8,075 nt of DNA from Bacteroidales bacterium UBA4347. GTDB taxonomy: Bacteria; Bacteroidota; Bacteroidia; Bacteroidales; P3. Within the stretch, counting starts at the first letter, position 1, and every line of letters begins with the position of its first letter. Location: the NCBI GenBank assembly GCA_002394185.1, contig DGTB01000089.1, positions 1-8,075 on the forward strand, in the 5' to 3' direction. The position numbers and the translations under genes are program-made. The notes below the pieces were generated by a model. The model worked only from the letters and a program-made list of their open reading frames with translations, was not told the DNA's origin and made no database searches. This document shows positions 1 to 6,786 of the stretch, piece by piece.

Positions 1-354
1 AACGACATCCCCGACCAGGAGGTGAAGGGCAACCCCGACGCCGACCTGCTCGTCATCGGTTGGGGCGGCACCGCCGGTGCCCTGACCCTCGCCGTCGAAG
101 AGATGAACAACGAAGGCAAGAAGGTGGCCTACACCCACTTCAACTACATCTGCCCGCTGCCGAAGAACACCGGCGACATCCTGCGCAAGTACAAGAAGAT
201 TGTCGTCTGCGAGCTCAACAACGGCCAGTTCGCCGGCTACCTGCGCACCAAGTTCCCGGAGTGCCCCATGACCCAGTACAACAAGATTATGGGTCTGCCC
301 TTCGAGGTTGGCGAGCTGAAAGCCGAGTTCAACAGATTAATTGAAAAAAATTGA
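1..354 (+). CDS. korA: 2-oxoglutarate:ferredoxin oxidoreductase, alpha subunit (3' part)
   Basis: This is the C-terminal 117 codons of the alpha subunit of 2-oxoglutarate:ferredoxin oxidoreductase; the gene begins before the window and reads open from base 1. With KorB it would oxidatively decarboxylate 2-oxoglutarate to succinyl-CoA in the cytoplasm, passing electrons to ferredoxin, or run in reverse. Seen here is the C-terminal domain typical of the family: a strand and glycine turn (VIGWGGTAG), the motif ICPLPKNT, and KKIVVCELNNGQFAGYLR, which lines up with the conserved E-N-GQ stretch near the end of KorA proteins. The korB gene starts 16 bases downstream, as expected for a kor operon. 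The last codons (about RLIEKN) and the TGA stop lie in an AT-rich heptad-periodic repeat, unlike the GC-rich body. A related 2-oxoacid oxidoreductase is possible, but the paired beta subunit fits KorAB best. Confidence 0.9.
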   Translation, partial: NDIPDQEVKGNPDADLLVIGWGGTAGALTLAVEEMNNEGKKVAYTHFNYICPLPKNTGDILRKYKKIVVCELNNGQFAGYLRTKFPECPMTQYNKIMGLPFEVGELKAEFNRLIEKN

Positions 355-370
355 AAATTGAAGATTAATT
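334..370 (+). repeat. AT-rich heptad-periodic repeat across the korA/korB junction
   Basis: The 9-mer AGATTAATT occurs at 334-342 and again at 362-370, exactly 28 bases (four heptads) apart. Between them lie TTGAAAA (341-347), TTGAAAA (351-357) and TTGAAGA (358-364). The block encodes the C-terminus and stop of korA and ends directly at the korB ATG. It is strongly AT-rich within GC-rich genes. It leaves the korB start region A/T-rich and probably unstructured, which suits Bacteroidota translation initiation; that role is inferred. Confidence 0.6.
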
Positions 371-1399
371 ATGGAAAAACATTTTGTTCCCAAAGCGGAT
401 CGCGAATATACAAAGGCTGATTTCCAGAGCGACCAGATGGTGAAGTGGTGCCCCGGCTGCGGCGACCACGCCATCCTTGCCGCCCTGCTGGCCACCTTCC
501 CGAAGACGGGATATAAGAAAGAGAACGTTTGCATGGTTTCCGGCATCGGCTGCTCGAGCCGTATTCCCTACTATGTGGACACCTACGGCTTCCACAGCAT
601 CCACGGACGTGCCTGCGCCATTGCCACGGGCGTCAAGCTGGCCAATCCCGCGCTGAGCGTGTGGGTGAACATGGGCGACGGCGACTCCATGGCCATCGGC
701 GGCAACCACCTCATCCACGCTGTGCGCCGCAACCAGGACCTCAACATCACCATCTTCAACAACGAGATCTACGGCCTGACCAAGGGCCAGTACAGCCCCA
801 CGACCAAATTCGGCCAGGTGACCAAGACTTCGCCCTACGGCACGATCGACTACCCCTTCAATCCCGGCGAGCTGGTGATGGGCGCCCAGGGCACCTTCTT
901 TGCCCGTACGCTCGACTGCGTGCCCAACCTGAGCACCGACTGCATGACCCGCGCTGCCAAGCATGACGGCTGCTCGGTGGTCGAGGTGCTGCAGAACTGC
1001 GTCATCTTCAACGACAAGACCCACGCCGCCATCACCGACCGCGCCGTCCGCGACGACCGCACCATCGTGCTCGAGCACGGCAAGCCCATGCTCTTCGGCA
1101 AGAACAAGGAGAAAGGTCTGCGCTTCAACGGCCGCCAGCTGGAGGTTGTCACCCTCGGCGAGAACGGCGTCACCATCGACGACATCATGGTGCACGACGA
1201 GACTACCGAAGACACCGGTATCCACATGATGCTGGCCCACATGGGCGGCGACCTGCCCGTGGCCCTCGGTGTCATCCGCAACGTCAAGAAAGTCAGCTAC
1301 ACCCAGCTCTACGAAGAGCAGATGGAGGAGCAGATGAACGTCGGAAAATACAAATGCATGGACGACCTGCTCAACAGCGGCGACACCTGGGAGGTGTGA
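371..1399 (+). CDS. korB: 2-oxoglutarate:ferredoxin oxidoreductase, beta subunit
   Basis: This 342-residue thiamine-diphosphate-binding beta subunit pairs with KorA. Four cysteines fit the [4Fe-4S] ligand pattern of the family: Cys27 and Cys30 in WCPGCGDH, Cys61 in GIGCSS, and Cys201 in DGCSVVEV. The ThDP/Mg2+ motif is GDGD at 102-105 with Asn130-Asn131 downstream (NNEIYGLTKGQ), and the family block YVDTYGFHSIHGRA follows Cys61. The length is near the upper end for KorB. The ATG at 371 places the CxxC motif at the usual distance from the N-terminus. No Shine-Dalgarno sequence is visible; an A/T-rich repeat precedes the start. The gene is followed by a heptad repeat and a strong terminator, so the kor unit ends here. 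Pyruvate or another 2-oxoacid as substrate cannot be excluded from sequence alone. Confidence 0.94.
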   Translation: MEKHFVPKADREYTKADFQSDQMVKWCPGCGDHAILAALLATFPKTGYKKENVCMVSGIGCSSRIPYYVDTYGFHSIHGRACAIATGVKLANPALSVWVNMGDGDSMAIGGNHLIHAVRRNQDLNITIFNNEIYGLTKGQYSPTTKFGQVTKTSPYGTIDYPFNPGELVMGAQGTFFARTLDCVPNLSTDCMTRAAKHDGCSVVEVLQNCVIFNDKTHAAITDRAVRDDRTIVLEHGKPMLFGKNKEKGLRFNGRQLEVVTLGENGVTIDDIMVHDETTEDTGIHMMLAHMGGDLPVALGVIRNVKKVSYTQLYEEQMEEQMNVGKYKCMDDLLNSGDTWEV

Positions 1400-1401
1400 C
1401 G

Positions 1402-1440
1402 CAGTTATGAGTTAGGAGTTAGGAGTTATTGACTCATAAC
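1402..1440 (+). repeat. Heptad tandem repeat with 9-bp inverted repeat after korB
   Basis: Four successive heptads occur at 1402-1429: CAGTTAT, GAGTTAG, GAGTTAG and GAGTTAT. A perfect 9-bp inverted repeat encloses most of them: GTTATGAGT (1404-1412) and ACTCATAAC (1432-1440), with a 19-base loop. It begins two bases after the korB stop and lies just ahead of the terminator. Short heptanucleotide tandem repeats of this sort occur between genes in some bacteria; no function is assigned. The hairpin could protect the kor mRNA 3' end, but this is inference. Confidence 0.65.
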
Positions 1441-1451
1441 ATATAGAACGG

Positions 1452-1485
1452 CAAGGCTCGGAGCATTCTCCGGGCCTTGTTTTTT
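1452..1485 (+). terminator. Intrinsic terminator of the kor operon
   Basis: A 12-bp stem, CAAGGCTCGGAG (1452-1463) with CTCCGGGCCTTG (1468-1479), has one G-U wobble, a four-base CATT loop, and six T's directly after it (1480-1485). This is a textbook Rho-independent terminator on the + strand. It separates korAB from the peptidase-led unit, whose promoter begins about 10 bases later. Confidence 0.92.
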
Positions 1486-1494
1486 GTTAAAAAT

Positions 1495-1525
1495 TTTGCC
1501 AGTTCCACCATTTTTAGTATTTTTG
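1495..1525 (+). promoter_or_regulatory. Bacteroidota-type sigma-ABfr promoter for the peptidase-led operon
   Basis: TTTG at 1495-1498 and TATTTTTG at 1518-1525 match the Bacteroides primary sigma consensus, TTTG near -33 and TAnnTTTG near -7, with a 19-base spacer. Transcription would start roughly at 1530-1535, giving a leader of only about 15-20 bases before the ATG at 1550. The promoter follows the terminator immediately, so this intergenic region works as a transcription boundary. No operator or riboswitch is visible. Confidence 0.8.
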
Positions 1526-1549
1526 CATTTAATATATACATGTAGTCCG

Positions 1550-3682
1550 ATGAAAAAGATATTGTTTACACTGTTAACAATGAGCATCTTAATGGGTTCA
1601 CAGGCGCAAGAAAAGAAATGTGCCATCGACACGAAGACCCTTGTAGCCGAGCAGATAGCTGCCGGTGCCACCAGAATCAGCATGCTGGCAAAGATGGTTC
1701 CCGGGTTCGACCGCAGTGTGTTCGAGAAAGCCGGCATCACCTTCGGTGCCCAGGCGGGCCAGATAGTGACCATGCGTGTGCCCGTTGAGGCGCTACCGCT
1801 GCTGGAGAGCGAGAAACAGGTGCTGCAATACAGCATCTCGCACCCCATTGCCCAACCCGAGTGCGACCGCACACGTTTCGATACCCATGCCGACAGTGTG
1901 CAGGGCGGTTTCGGCCTGGAGACCCTTGTCGACACCACCTTCACCGGAGAAAATGTCTATATCGGCATCACCGACTGGGGCTTCGACTACACTCACCCTA
2001 ACTACAACAATTTAACAAACAACTACCGCCTGGATATGGCCTGGGACCACTTCCGTACGGCAGGACCCGCCCCCGACGGTTTCGACTATGGCACCCTCAT
2101 TAGCGGTCGCACGCCATTGCACAACGCTCAAGGCGACACCTCGAATCTCTATGGTTACGGCACCCACGGCACCCATGTGGCCGGAATCTGCGCCGGTCGT
2201 GGAGGAAATGAAAAGTACGTAGGTATGGCTCCCAAGGCGCGCCTGCTGTTCTGCTCCTTCGGACTTAACGAAAGCGATTGGATGGACGGTGTGGCCTGGA
2301 TGCGTCAGGTGGCTGCCGACAGTGCACGTCGCCTGGTGGTGAACAGCAGCTGGGGCATGTACTCATTCAGCACCCTTGACGGCACTTCGCTACTCAGCCA
2401 AGCCATCAACGCCTGGGCAGATGACGGCACGGTCTTTGTCACCAGCGGAGGCAACAACGGCCGCACCAGCATTCCCTTCCACATCCGCGCCGACTTCAAC
2501 AACGACACCATCGACACCCTCCGCACCATTCCGGCCCGCGCCAGCGAAATCTACAGCATCAACGAGACTGGCCAAGTCTTGATTATGTGGGGTGAAGAGG
2601 ACCATGACTTTGAGGCCTGTATCCGTATTCGCAAAAACGACACCACCATTTGGAGCAGTCCCATGTTCAACACCGCCCACGGCGACACCACCATATATGA
2701 CACCCTCTATTGCGGCAACGTGAAAGTGGGCTACCGCGCCATGATTGAACACAGCAACCCCTTCGACCACCGCCCCCACATCCAAATTGATGTCCGCAAG
2801 ACCACGATGGAGACACAACTCTTCATCACAGCCACCGATGGTATTGTCCATGCCTGGAACCTTGCCGACAAGGAGAATCATGCCGGCAACGAGGGTTGCT
2901 CATTCAAGAACAAACAACGCCCCGGATTCACCGCTGGCGATGCCCTATACGGTGTGGGTGAACCTGCCTGTGCTGAAAAAACCATTGCCGTGGCCGCCCA
3001 CAATGCAGACCGAACCATCACCAGCACTGGAGCATTCAAGCCTGGCCGCCTGGCCGATTTCAGCAGCAGCGGTCCTCTGATCAACGGTGTGATGAAACCC
3101 GAAATCTCCGCCCCCGGCGTCGACGTCATTTCCTCCATCAGTGCTTGGACAACCGATTCCTACTCGGCCTTCATGAGGCAGACTGTATTCGGAAATTCTT
3201 ATATCTGGTCGGAGATGAGCGGCACCTCCATGTCGAGTCCCGCCGTCACCGGTATCGTGGCACTCATTCTGCAGGCCAATCCGCGACTCAGTGTCGACCA
3301 GATCCGCGACATCATCTTCACCACCGCCCGCAATGACTCTATAACCGGACCCCTCGTGGCTCGCGACAGCATGGACCTCCGCTGGGGATGGGGCAAAATC
3401 GACGCTCTCAAGGCTGTCAACAAAGCCCTCAGTCTCGTCAGCATCAATCAGGTGGAAGACCTCCGCACACCCCTCAAGGTCTACCCCAACCCTGCCAGTT
3501 CGTGCGTTACCGTGAAGACTCTCTGCGGAGAGGCCCAGACTCTGAACATCTACACCATGGATGGACGGCTGGTAATGCAGACGCCCGTAAACCAGGAAGC
3601 CACGATAAATATCGATGGCTGGAGCCGTGGTGTTTACATTCTCCGTGTGGGAAGCCGCACCGAGAAACTCATCGTCCAGTAA
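1550..3682 (+). CDS. Secreted subtilisin-like serine peptidase (S8) with type IX secretion sorting domain
   Basis: This 710-residue exported peptidase has a signal peptide (residues 1-19, MKK start, hydrophobic core, cleavage after SQA). An N-terminal prodomain-like region spans about 24-115. The S8 triad is complete: Asp142 in GITDWGFDYTHP, His206 in YGTHGTHVAG and Ser560 in SGTSMSSPA, with oxyanion Asn302 in SGGNNG. The Asn-to-Ser distance is 258 residues, against about 66 in subtilisin. An insert at roughly 310-465, probably a jelly-roll-like beta domain, explains this, and the subtilase fold resumes near VGEPACAEKT. Residues 642-710, opening with LKVYPNPASS and ending TEKLIVQ, form a type A (Por secretion tail) sorting domain, so the protein should cross the outer membrane by T9SS and be surface-attached or released. 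I chose the ATG at 1550 because it yields the signal peptide and sits behind the promoter. The mature part has ten cysteines. It heads the operon; the substrate is unknown. Confidence 0.93.
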   Translation: MKKILFTLLTMSILMGSQAQEKKCAIDTKTLVAEQIAAGATRISMLAKMVPGFDRSVFEKAGITFGAQAGQIVTMRVPVEALPLLESEKQVLQYSISHPIAQPECDRTRFDTHADSVQGGFGLETLVDTTFTGENVYIGITDWGFDYTHPNYNNLTNNYRLDMAWDHFRTAGPAPDGFDYGTLISGRTPLHNAQGDTSNLYGYGTHGTHVAGICAGRGGNEKYVGMAPKARLLFCSFGLNESDWMDGVAWMRQVAADSARRLVVNSSWGMYSFSTLDGTSLLSQAINAWADDGTVFVTSGGNNGRTSIPFHIRADFNNDTIDTLRTIPARASEIYSINETGQVLIMWGEEDHDFEACIRIRKNDTTIWSSPMFNTAHGDTTIYDTLYCGNVKVGYRAMIEHSNPFDHRPHIQIDVRKTTMETQLFITATDGIVHAWNLADKENHAGNEGCSFKNKQRPGFTAGDALYGVGEPACAEKTIAVAAHNADRTITSTGAFKPGRLADFSSSGPLINGVMKPEISAPGVDVISSISAWTTDSYSAFMRQTVFGNSYIWSEMSGTSMSSPAVTGIVALILQANPRLSVDQIRDIIFTTARNDSITGPLVARDSMDLRWGWGKIDALKAVNKALSLVSINQVEDLRTPLKVYPNPASSCVTVKTLCGEAQTLNIYTMDGRLVMQTPVNQEATINIDGWSRGVYILRVGSRTEKLIVQ

Positions 3683-3697
3683 AACCTGTCTTCTCAC

Positions 3698-4687
3698 ATG
3701 CTGAAGCTGTTCGAGAGAAACACCGTATTCCAGGTCGCATTCATCATTGTGGCCATCGTCCTGCTATGGTACAAAGCCTTCACCGACCCTGTCCCGATGG
3801 AGCCTGACGGCCATTTCGCCCCTCTCTACGACCTTCTCTGCAGTCTTTCCCTTTCGCCCACCCTCTCCGTAGTCATCGCCATGTTGCTTGTGGCATCCTC
3901 GGCCTTTTTCTTCAATCTCATGCTGACCAATGCAGGCCTCGCCTCGCAAAACAGCCTCCTTCCCACCCTGCTCTTCATCACTGCCGCCAGCGCCACGTCG
4001 CCCTCTCTATCCCCCTCTCTCATTGCATCGCTGATCACCATTGCTGTGGTCAATATGCTGCTCCTGCGCAGCACACTGCTCACCGTCTCGTCCGACAAAA
4101 TCTTCGGAGCGGCAGCCCTCATCGGCATCGCCTCCATGTTCTACCTTCCATCGCTGACACTCATTGTGGCATACCTCCTCATCGCAGTGAACTACCGGCT
4201 CTACAGCTGGCGCGACTGGATGGTGTTCCTTTTGGGGCTCCTGGCGCCCTACCTGCTGTTGTGGTCTGTGCAACTCTTCACGGGAGGGCTCCTGCCCGGT
4301 TTCCACGCCATTGCACAAGACTTTGCCTCCATCAGTCTCTTTTTCGGCGACTTCACGCCTCTCCAGGCCGTTGCCAACGGCGTGTTGCTTGTCATCTTTG
4401 CCATCAGTCTCTTCATCGTTTGGCGTCGGCTGGGAGAGAAGACCATTGTGTGGCAAAAGAATGCCACCACCGTCATGCTTATCACCCTTGCTGCCCTTGC
4501 CATGCTGCCTCTCAGACAGCTCTTCCCCGCCAACCTCCAGTTCTTCGCCATCCCCTTCGCCTTCTGCACCACCCAGAGGCTGGGTCTGATACCCCGCAGC
4601 AACTTCAACACGCAGCGTTCTTCGTGGCGTGTACGCCTATACGACCTCCTGCTCATCCTTATCATCGTTGCCGCCGTACTATGTTAG
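3698..4687 (+). CDS. Polytopic inner-membrane protein, DUF6427-like
   Basis: This 329-residue protein is very hydrophobic, with about ten likely membrane segments (near 9-27, 55-77, 87-102, 106-124, 134-166, 173-195, 222-242, 255-270, 276-292 and 311-328). It has no soluble domain and no catalytic motif I recognise. The layout, an N-terminal helix, the DGHFAPLYD stretch, FFFNLMLTNAGL, GIASMFYLPS and RDWMVFLLGLLAPYLLL, resembles from memory the uncharacterised Bacteroidota family DUF6427. It starts 15 bases after the peptidase stop. Its own stop overlaps the rnhB start by 7 bases, so translation of the two is probably coupled. The function is unknown. An older name in databases for such proteins, a carotene oxygenase, is to my knowledge a misannotation and is not supported here. 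Confidence 0.72.
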   Translation: MLKLFERNTVFQVAFIIVAIVLLWYKAFTDPVPMEPDGHFAPLYDLLCSLSLSPTLSVVIAMLLVASSAFFFNLMLTNAGLASQNSLLPTLLFITAASATSPSLSPSLIASLITIAVVNMLLLRSTLLTVSSDKIFGAAALIGIASMFYLPSLTLIVAYLLIAVNYRLYSWRDWMVFLLGLLAPYLLLWSVQLFTGGLLPGFHAIAQDFASISLFFGDFTPLQAVANGVLLVIFAISLFIVWRRLGEKTIVWQKNATTVMLITLAALAMLPLRQLFPANLQFFAIPFAFCTTQRLGLIPRSNFNTQRSSWRVRLYDLLLILIIVAAVLC

Positions 4688-5325
4688 AAAAGAACCTCAT
4701 ACCAGGACGCATCGAAGCGGGATGCGACGAAGCCGGGCGCGGACCTCTGGCGGGGCCCGTCGTTGCTGCCGCCGTCGTCCTGCCGTCCTCCTATTCCAAT
4801 CCTCTGCTCAACGACTCCAAGCAACTCTCCGAGCGCCAACGCAACCTTCTCAGGCCCGAAATCGAACAGCATGCCCTTGCATGGGCTGTCGCCGTGGTCG
4901 ATGCCGAAGAGATTGACCAGCTCAACATACTCCATGCATCCACCCATGCCATGTGCCTCGCCGCCAACGCCCTGCTGGGTGTCGACAGTCCGCAAGTGAC
5001 CACCGGCGGCACCGCCATAGGCATCTGCCACCCGGAGTTCCTCATCATCGACGGCAACCGGTTCTACAACGAGACCCCGCTGCCCTACCAGTGCGTTGTC
5101 AAAGGCGACGGCAAATACATGCCTGTGGCCGCCGCCAGCATCCTCGCCAAAACACACCGCGACGAAATCATGCAGCGCCTCCACGAACTGTATCCCCAAT
5201 ATCTGTGGAACAAGAACAAAGGCTACCCCACGGCCGACCACTTTCGCGCCATTGAGCAATACGGCCCCTCGCCGCTCCACCGGCGCTCCTTCTCTCTCTA
5301 CCGTCAACATACGCTTTTCGAATAA
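4681..5325 (+). CDS. rnhB: Ribonuclease HII
   Basis: This 214-residue cytoplasmic endonuclease cuts RNA in RNA-DNA hybrids and initiates removal of ribonucleotides misincorporated in DNA. All type 2 RNase H motifs are present: Asp16-Glu17 in CDEAGRGPLAGP, Asp124 in LIIDGNR and Asp143 in VVKGDGKY, the four metal-binding acidic residues. Also present are LNDSKQLS, LNILHAST, AAASILAKT and NKNKGYPTADH. The ATG at 4681 puts the DEAGRG motif at the usual position. The frame stays open far upstream, but that part lies over the membrane-protein gene and encodes nothing family-like. About 15 residues near 101-120 (VDSPQVTTGGTAIGICHPEF) appear to be extra relative to E. coli and Bacteroides RnhB as I recall them. 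The gene overlaps the preceding one by 7 bases. Confidence 0.97.
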   Translation: MLEKNLIPGRIEAGCDEAGRGPLAGPVVAAAVVLPSSYSNPLLNDSKQLSERQRNLLRPEIEQHALAWAVAVVDAEEIDQLNILHASTHAMCLAANALLGVDSPQVTTGGTAIGICHPEFLIIDGNRFYNETPLPYQCVVKGDGKYMPVAAASILAKTHRDEIMQRLHELYPQYLWNKNKGYPTADHFRAIEQYGPSPLHRRSFSLYRQHTLFE

Positions 5326-5342
5326 AACAAAACAATCACGAT

Positions 5343-5882
5343 ATGCTGGAATTCATCAAAAATTTTAGACGCAAGCAAATCATCCGCGACCTCAAGGCCG
5401 CCCCTCGCGACAAGCGCATCGAAAACATCCAGGAAATCAAAACCATCGGTGTCATCTGCCGTCTCGACAACGAGCAGAACTGGAACATCCTCAACCATTT
5501 TGCCAAGGTCATGGAGAACCAGGGCAAGAAGGTTCACATCATAGCCATCCAGGAACAGGACATCAACTTCGTCGTTACCCATCAGGCCACCACCATCTGC
5601 CGCGCCAAAACCGACATCAACTTCTGGGGCCTCCCCTCGTGGAGTTCAATCCAGGAGTTTGCCTCCATCAACTACGACCTCCTCATCGACACCATCGGCG
5701 AGGAGAACTTCTTCTCCCAATACCTCGCCCTGCGCACCCCTGCCAGCCTCAAGGTGGTCTATGCCACCCCCGCCGAAGATCCCACGGAAATCTTCGACCT
5801 CATCATCCGCGGCGACGGCCGCGTCGAACTCAAGAATTTCTTCAACAACATTATCGAATACCTTGGAATGATTAAGAAATAA
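5343..5882 (+). CDS. Uncharacterised DUF6913-like protein
   Basis: This 179-residue protein has no signal peptide or membrane segment and is presumably cytoplasmic. It starts with a basic helix (FIKNFRRKQIIRDLK). An alpha/beta pattern follows: strand IKTIGVICRLD, helix WNILNHFAKVMENQGK, strand KVHIIAIQE, then WGLPSW, YDLLIDTIGEEN, and strand SLKVVYAT. From memory this order and its place just upstream of dapA match the Bacteroidota family DUF6913, which has no established function. The start at 5343 follows an A-rich 17-base gap after rnhB; dapA begins 13 bases after its stop. The YDLLID plus 'LALRTPASLKVVYA' arrangement faintly recalls the donor-side pattern of ADP-heptose-type glycosyltransferases, but the protein is far too short and I do not claim that activity. 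Confidence 0.75.
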   Translation: MLEFIKNFRRKQIIRDLKAAPRDKRIENIQEIKTIGVICRLDNEQNWNILNHFAKVMENQGKKVHIIAIQEQDINFVVTHQATTICRAKTDINFWGLPSWSSIQEFASINYDLLIDTIGEENFFSQYLALRTPASLKVVYATPAEDPTEIFDLIIRGDGRVELKNFFNNIIEYLGMIKK

Positions 5883-5884
5883 AA

Positions 5885-5889
5885 AGGAG
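5885..5889 (+). promoter_or_regulatory. Shine-Dalgarno site of dapA
   Basis: AGGAG at 5885-5889 lies 6 bases before the dapA ATG at 5896, in the A-rich context AAAAAGGAGACAACA. It confirms the start. It is the only clear Shine-Dalgarno sequence ahead of a gene in this window, and such sites are generally scarce in Bacteroidota. Confidence 0.7.
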
Positions 5890-5895
5890 ACAACA

Positions 5896-6786
5896 ATGAA
5901 ACAGCAATTATTCTCAGGCACCGGCGTAGCCCTCATCACCCCCTTCCGCCGTCAGCAGGAGACTGTCGACTTCACCAAGCTTGAAGCCCTCATCGAAAAC
6001 ATCATCGCCTCTGGCGTAGACTATATTGTGGCCCTCGGCACCACATCCGAAGCCGCCACCATGACCACTGCCGAGCGCGCCGCCGTGCAGGAGTTCATCG
6101 TCGAGACCGTCGCCGGCCGCTGCCCCATCATGCTCGGCCTGGGCGGCAACAACACCCTCCACCTCACCGACACCATCGCCGGCACCAACTTCGACGGCAT
6201 CAGCGGCATACTCTCCGTCACCCCCTACTACAACAAGCCCAACCAGCGCGGTCTCCTGCAGCACTACCGCTCGGTGGCCGAAGCCTCGCCCGTACCCGTG
6301 ATCATGTACAATGTCCCGGGCCGCACTGGTGTCAACCTCGCCGCCGAAACCACCCTGACGCTTGCCCACGAGTGCCCGAACATCATCGGCATCAAGGAAG
6401 CCTCCGGCAATATCCAGCAGGCCATGGAGATTCTCCGTCAGCGTCCCGCCGGCTTCCGCGTCATCTCCGGCGACGACGCCCTCACCTATCCGCTCCTCGC
6501 CCTCGGTGCCGACGGTGTCATCTCCGTGATGGCCAACGCCCTGCCCAAGGAGATGTCCGACATGGTGCGGCTGGCCATGAAGGGCGACCTCAAGAAAGCG
6601 CTGCCCCTGCAAATGAAGATGCTGCCCCTGATGAACGCCATCTTCGACGAAGGCAACCCCACCGGCATCAAGGCGCTGCTCGAAATCCAGGGCTCCATCA
6701 CCAACATACTCCGCCTCCCGCTCGTCAAAGCTTCCAAGACACTCACCAACAAACTTTCCACCCTCTACAATGAATTTAGAAGTTAG
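5896..6786 (+). CDS. dapA: 4-hydroxy-tetrahydrodipicolinate synthase
   Basis: This 296-residue cytoplasmic class I aldolase-type TIM barrel condenses pyruvate with aspartate-4-semialdehyde, the first committed step to diaminopimelate and lysine, and so feeds peptidoglycan synthesis. The Schiff-base lysine is Lys167 in IGIKEASGNI. Tyr138 in MYNVPGRTG and Thr49-Thr50 in GTTSEAATMT supply the proton relay. The usual GTTGE reads GTTSE here, a variation tolerated in Bacteroidota enzymes as I recall them. Other family blocks are GVALITPF at the N-terminus, SVTPYYNKPNQRG, and ISGDDALTYPLLALGADGVISV. The length is close to the E. coli enzyme (292). The start is fixed by an AGGAG site 6 bases upstream. 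The 3' end overlaps the polyprenyl synthetase gene by 17 bases, suggesting coupled translation. Feedback sensitivity to lysine cannot be judged here. Confidence 0.96.
   Translation: MKQQLFSGTGVALITPFRRQQETVDFTKLEALIENIIASGVDYIVALGTTSEAATMTTAERAAVQEFIVETVAGRCPIMLGLGGNNTLHLTDTIAGTNFDGISGILSVTPYYNKPNQRGLLQHYRSVAEASPVPVIMYNVPGRTGVNLAAETTLTLAHECPNIIGIKEASGNIQQAMEILRQRPAGFRVISGDDALTYPLLALGADGVISVMANALPKEMSDMVRLAMKGDLKKALPLQMKMLPLMNAIFDEGNPTGIKALLEIQGSITNILRLPLVKASKTLTNKLSTLYNEFRS

Noticed and set aside
365..1240. Minus-strand open frame of 291 codons opposite korB
   Set aside because: It mirrors the codon pattern of a strongly supported korB gene, its protein is His/Val/Gly/Ala-rich with no family motif, and such antisense openness is common in GC-rich DNA.
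1402..1440. CRISPR-like or insertion-sequence end
   Set aside because: The repeats are heptads with no spacers, there is no transposase or target duplication, and the inverted repeat is only 9 bp around the heptads.
1484..1549. Upstream TTG start extending the S8 peptidase by 22 residues
   Set aside because: It would start in the terminator's T-run and upstream of the promoter's -7 element, and it would bury the signal peptide behind an unrelated segment; the ATG at 1550 is a clean fit.
4261..4680. In-frame upstream extension of rnhB by 140 codons
   Set aside because: It lies over the membrane-protein gene, encodes His/Arg/Pro/Cys-rich sequence without family similarity, and the ATG at 4681 gives a normal RNase HII N-terminus.
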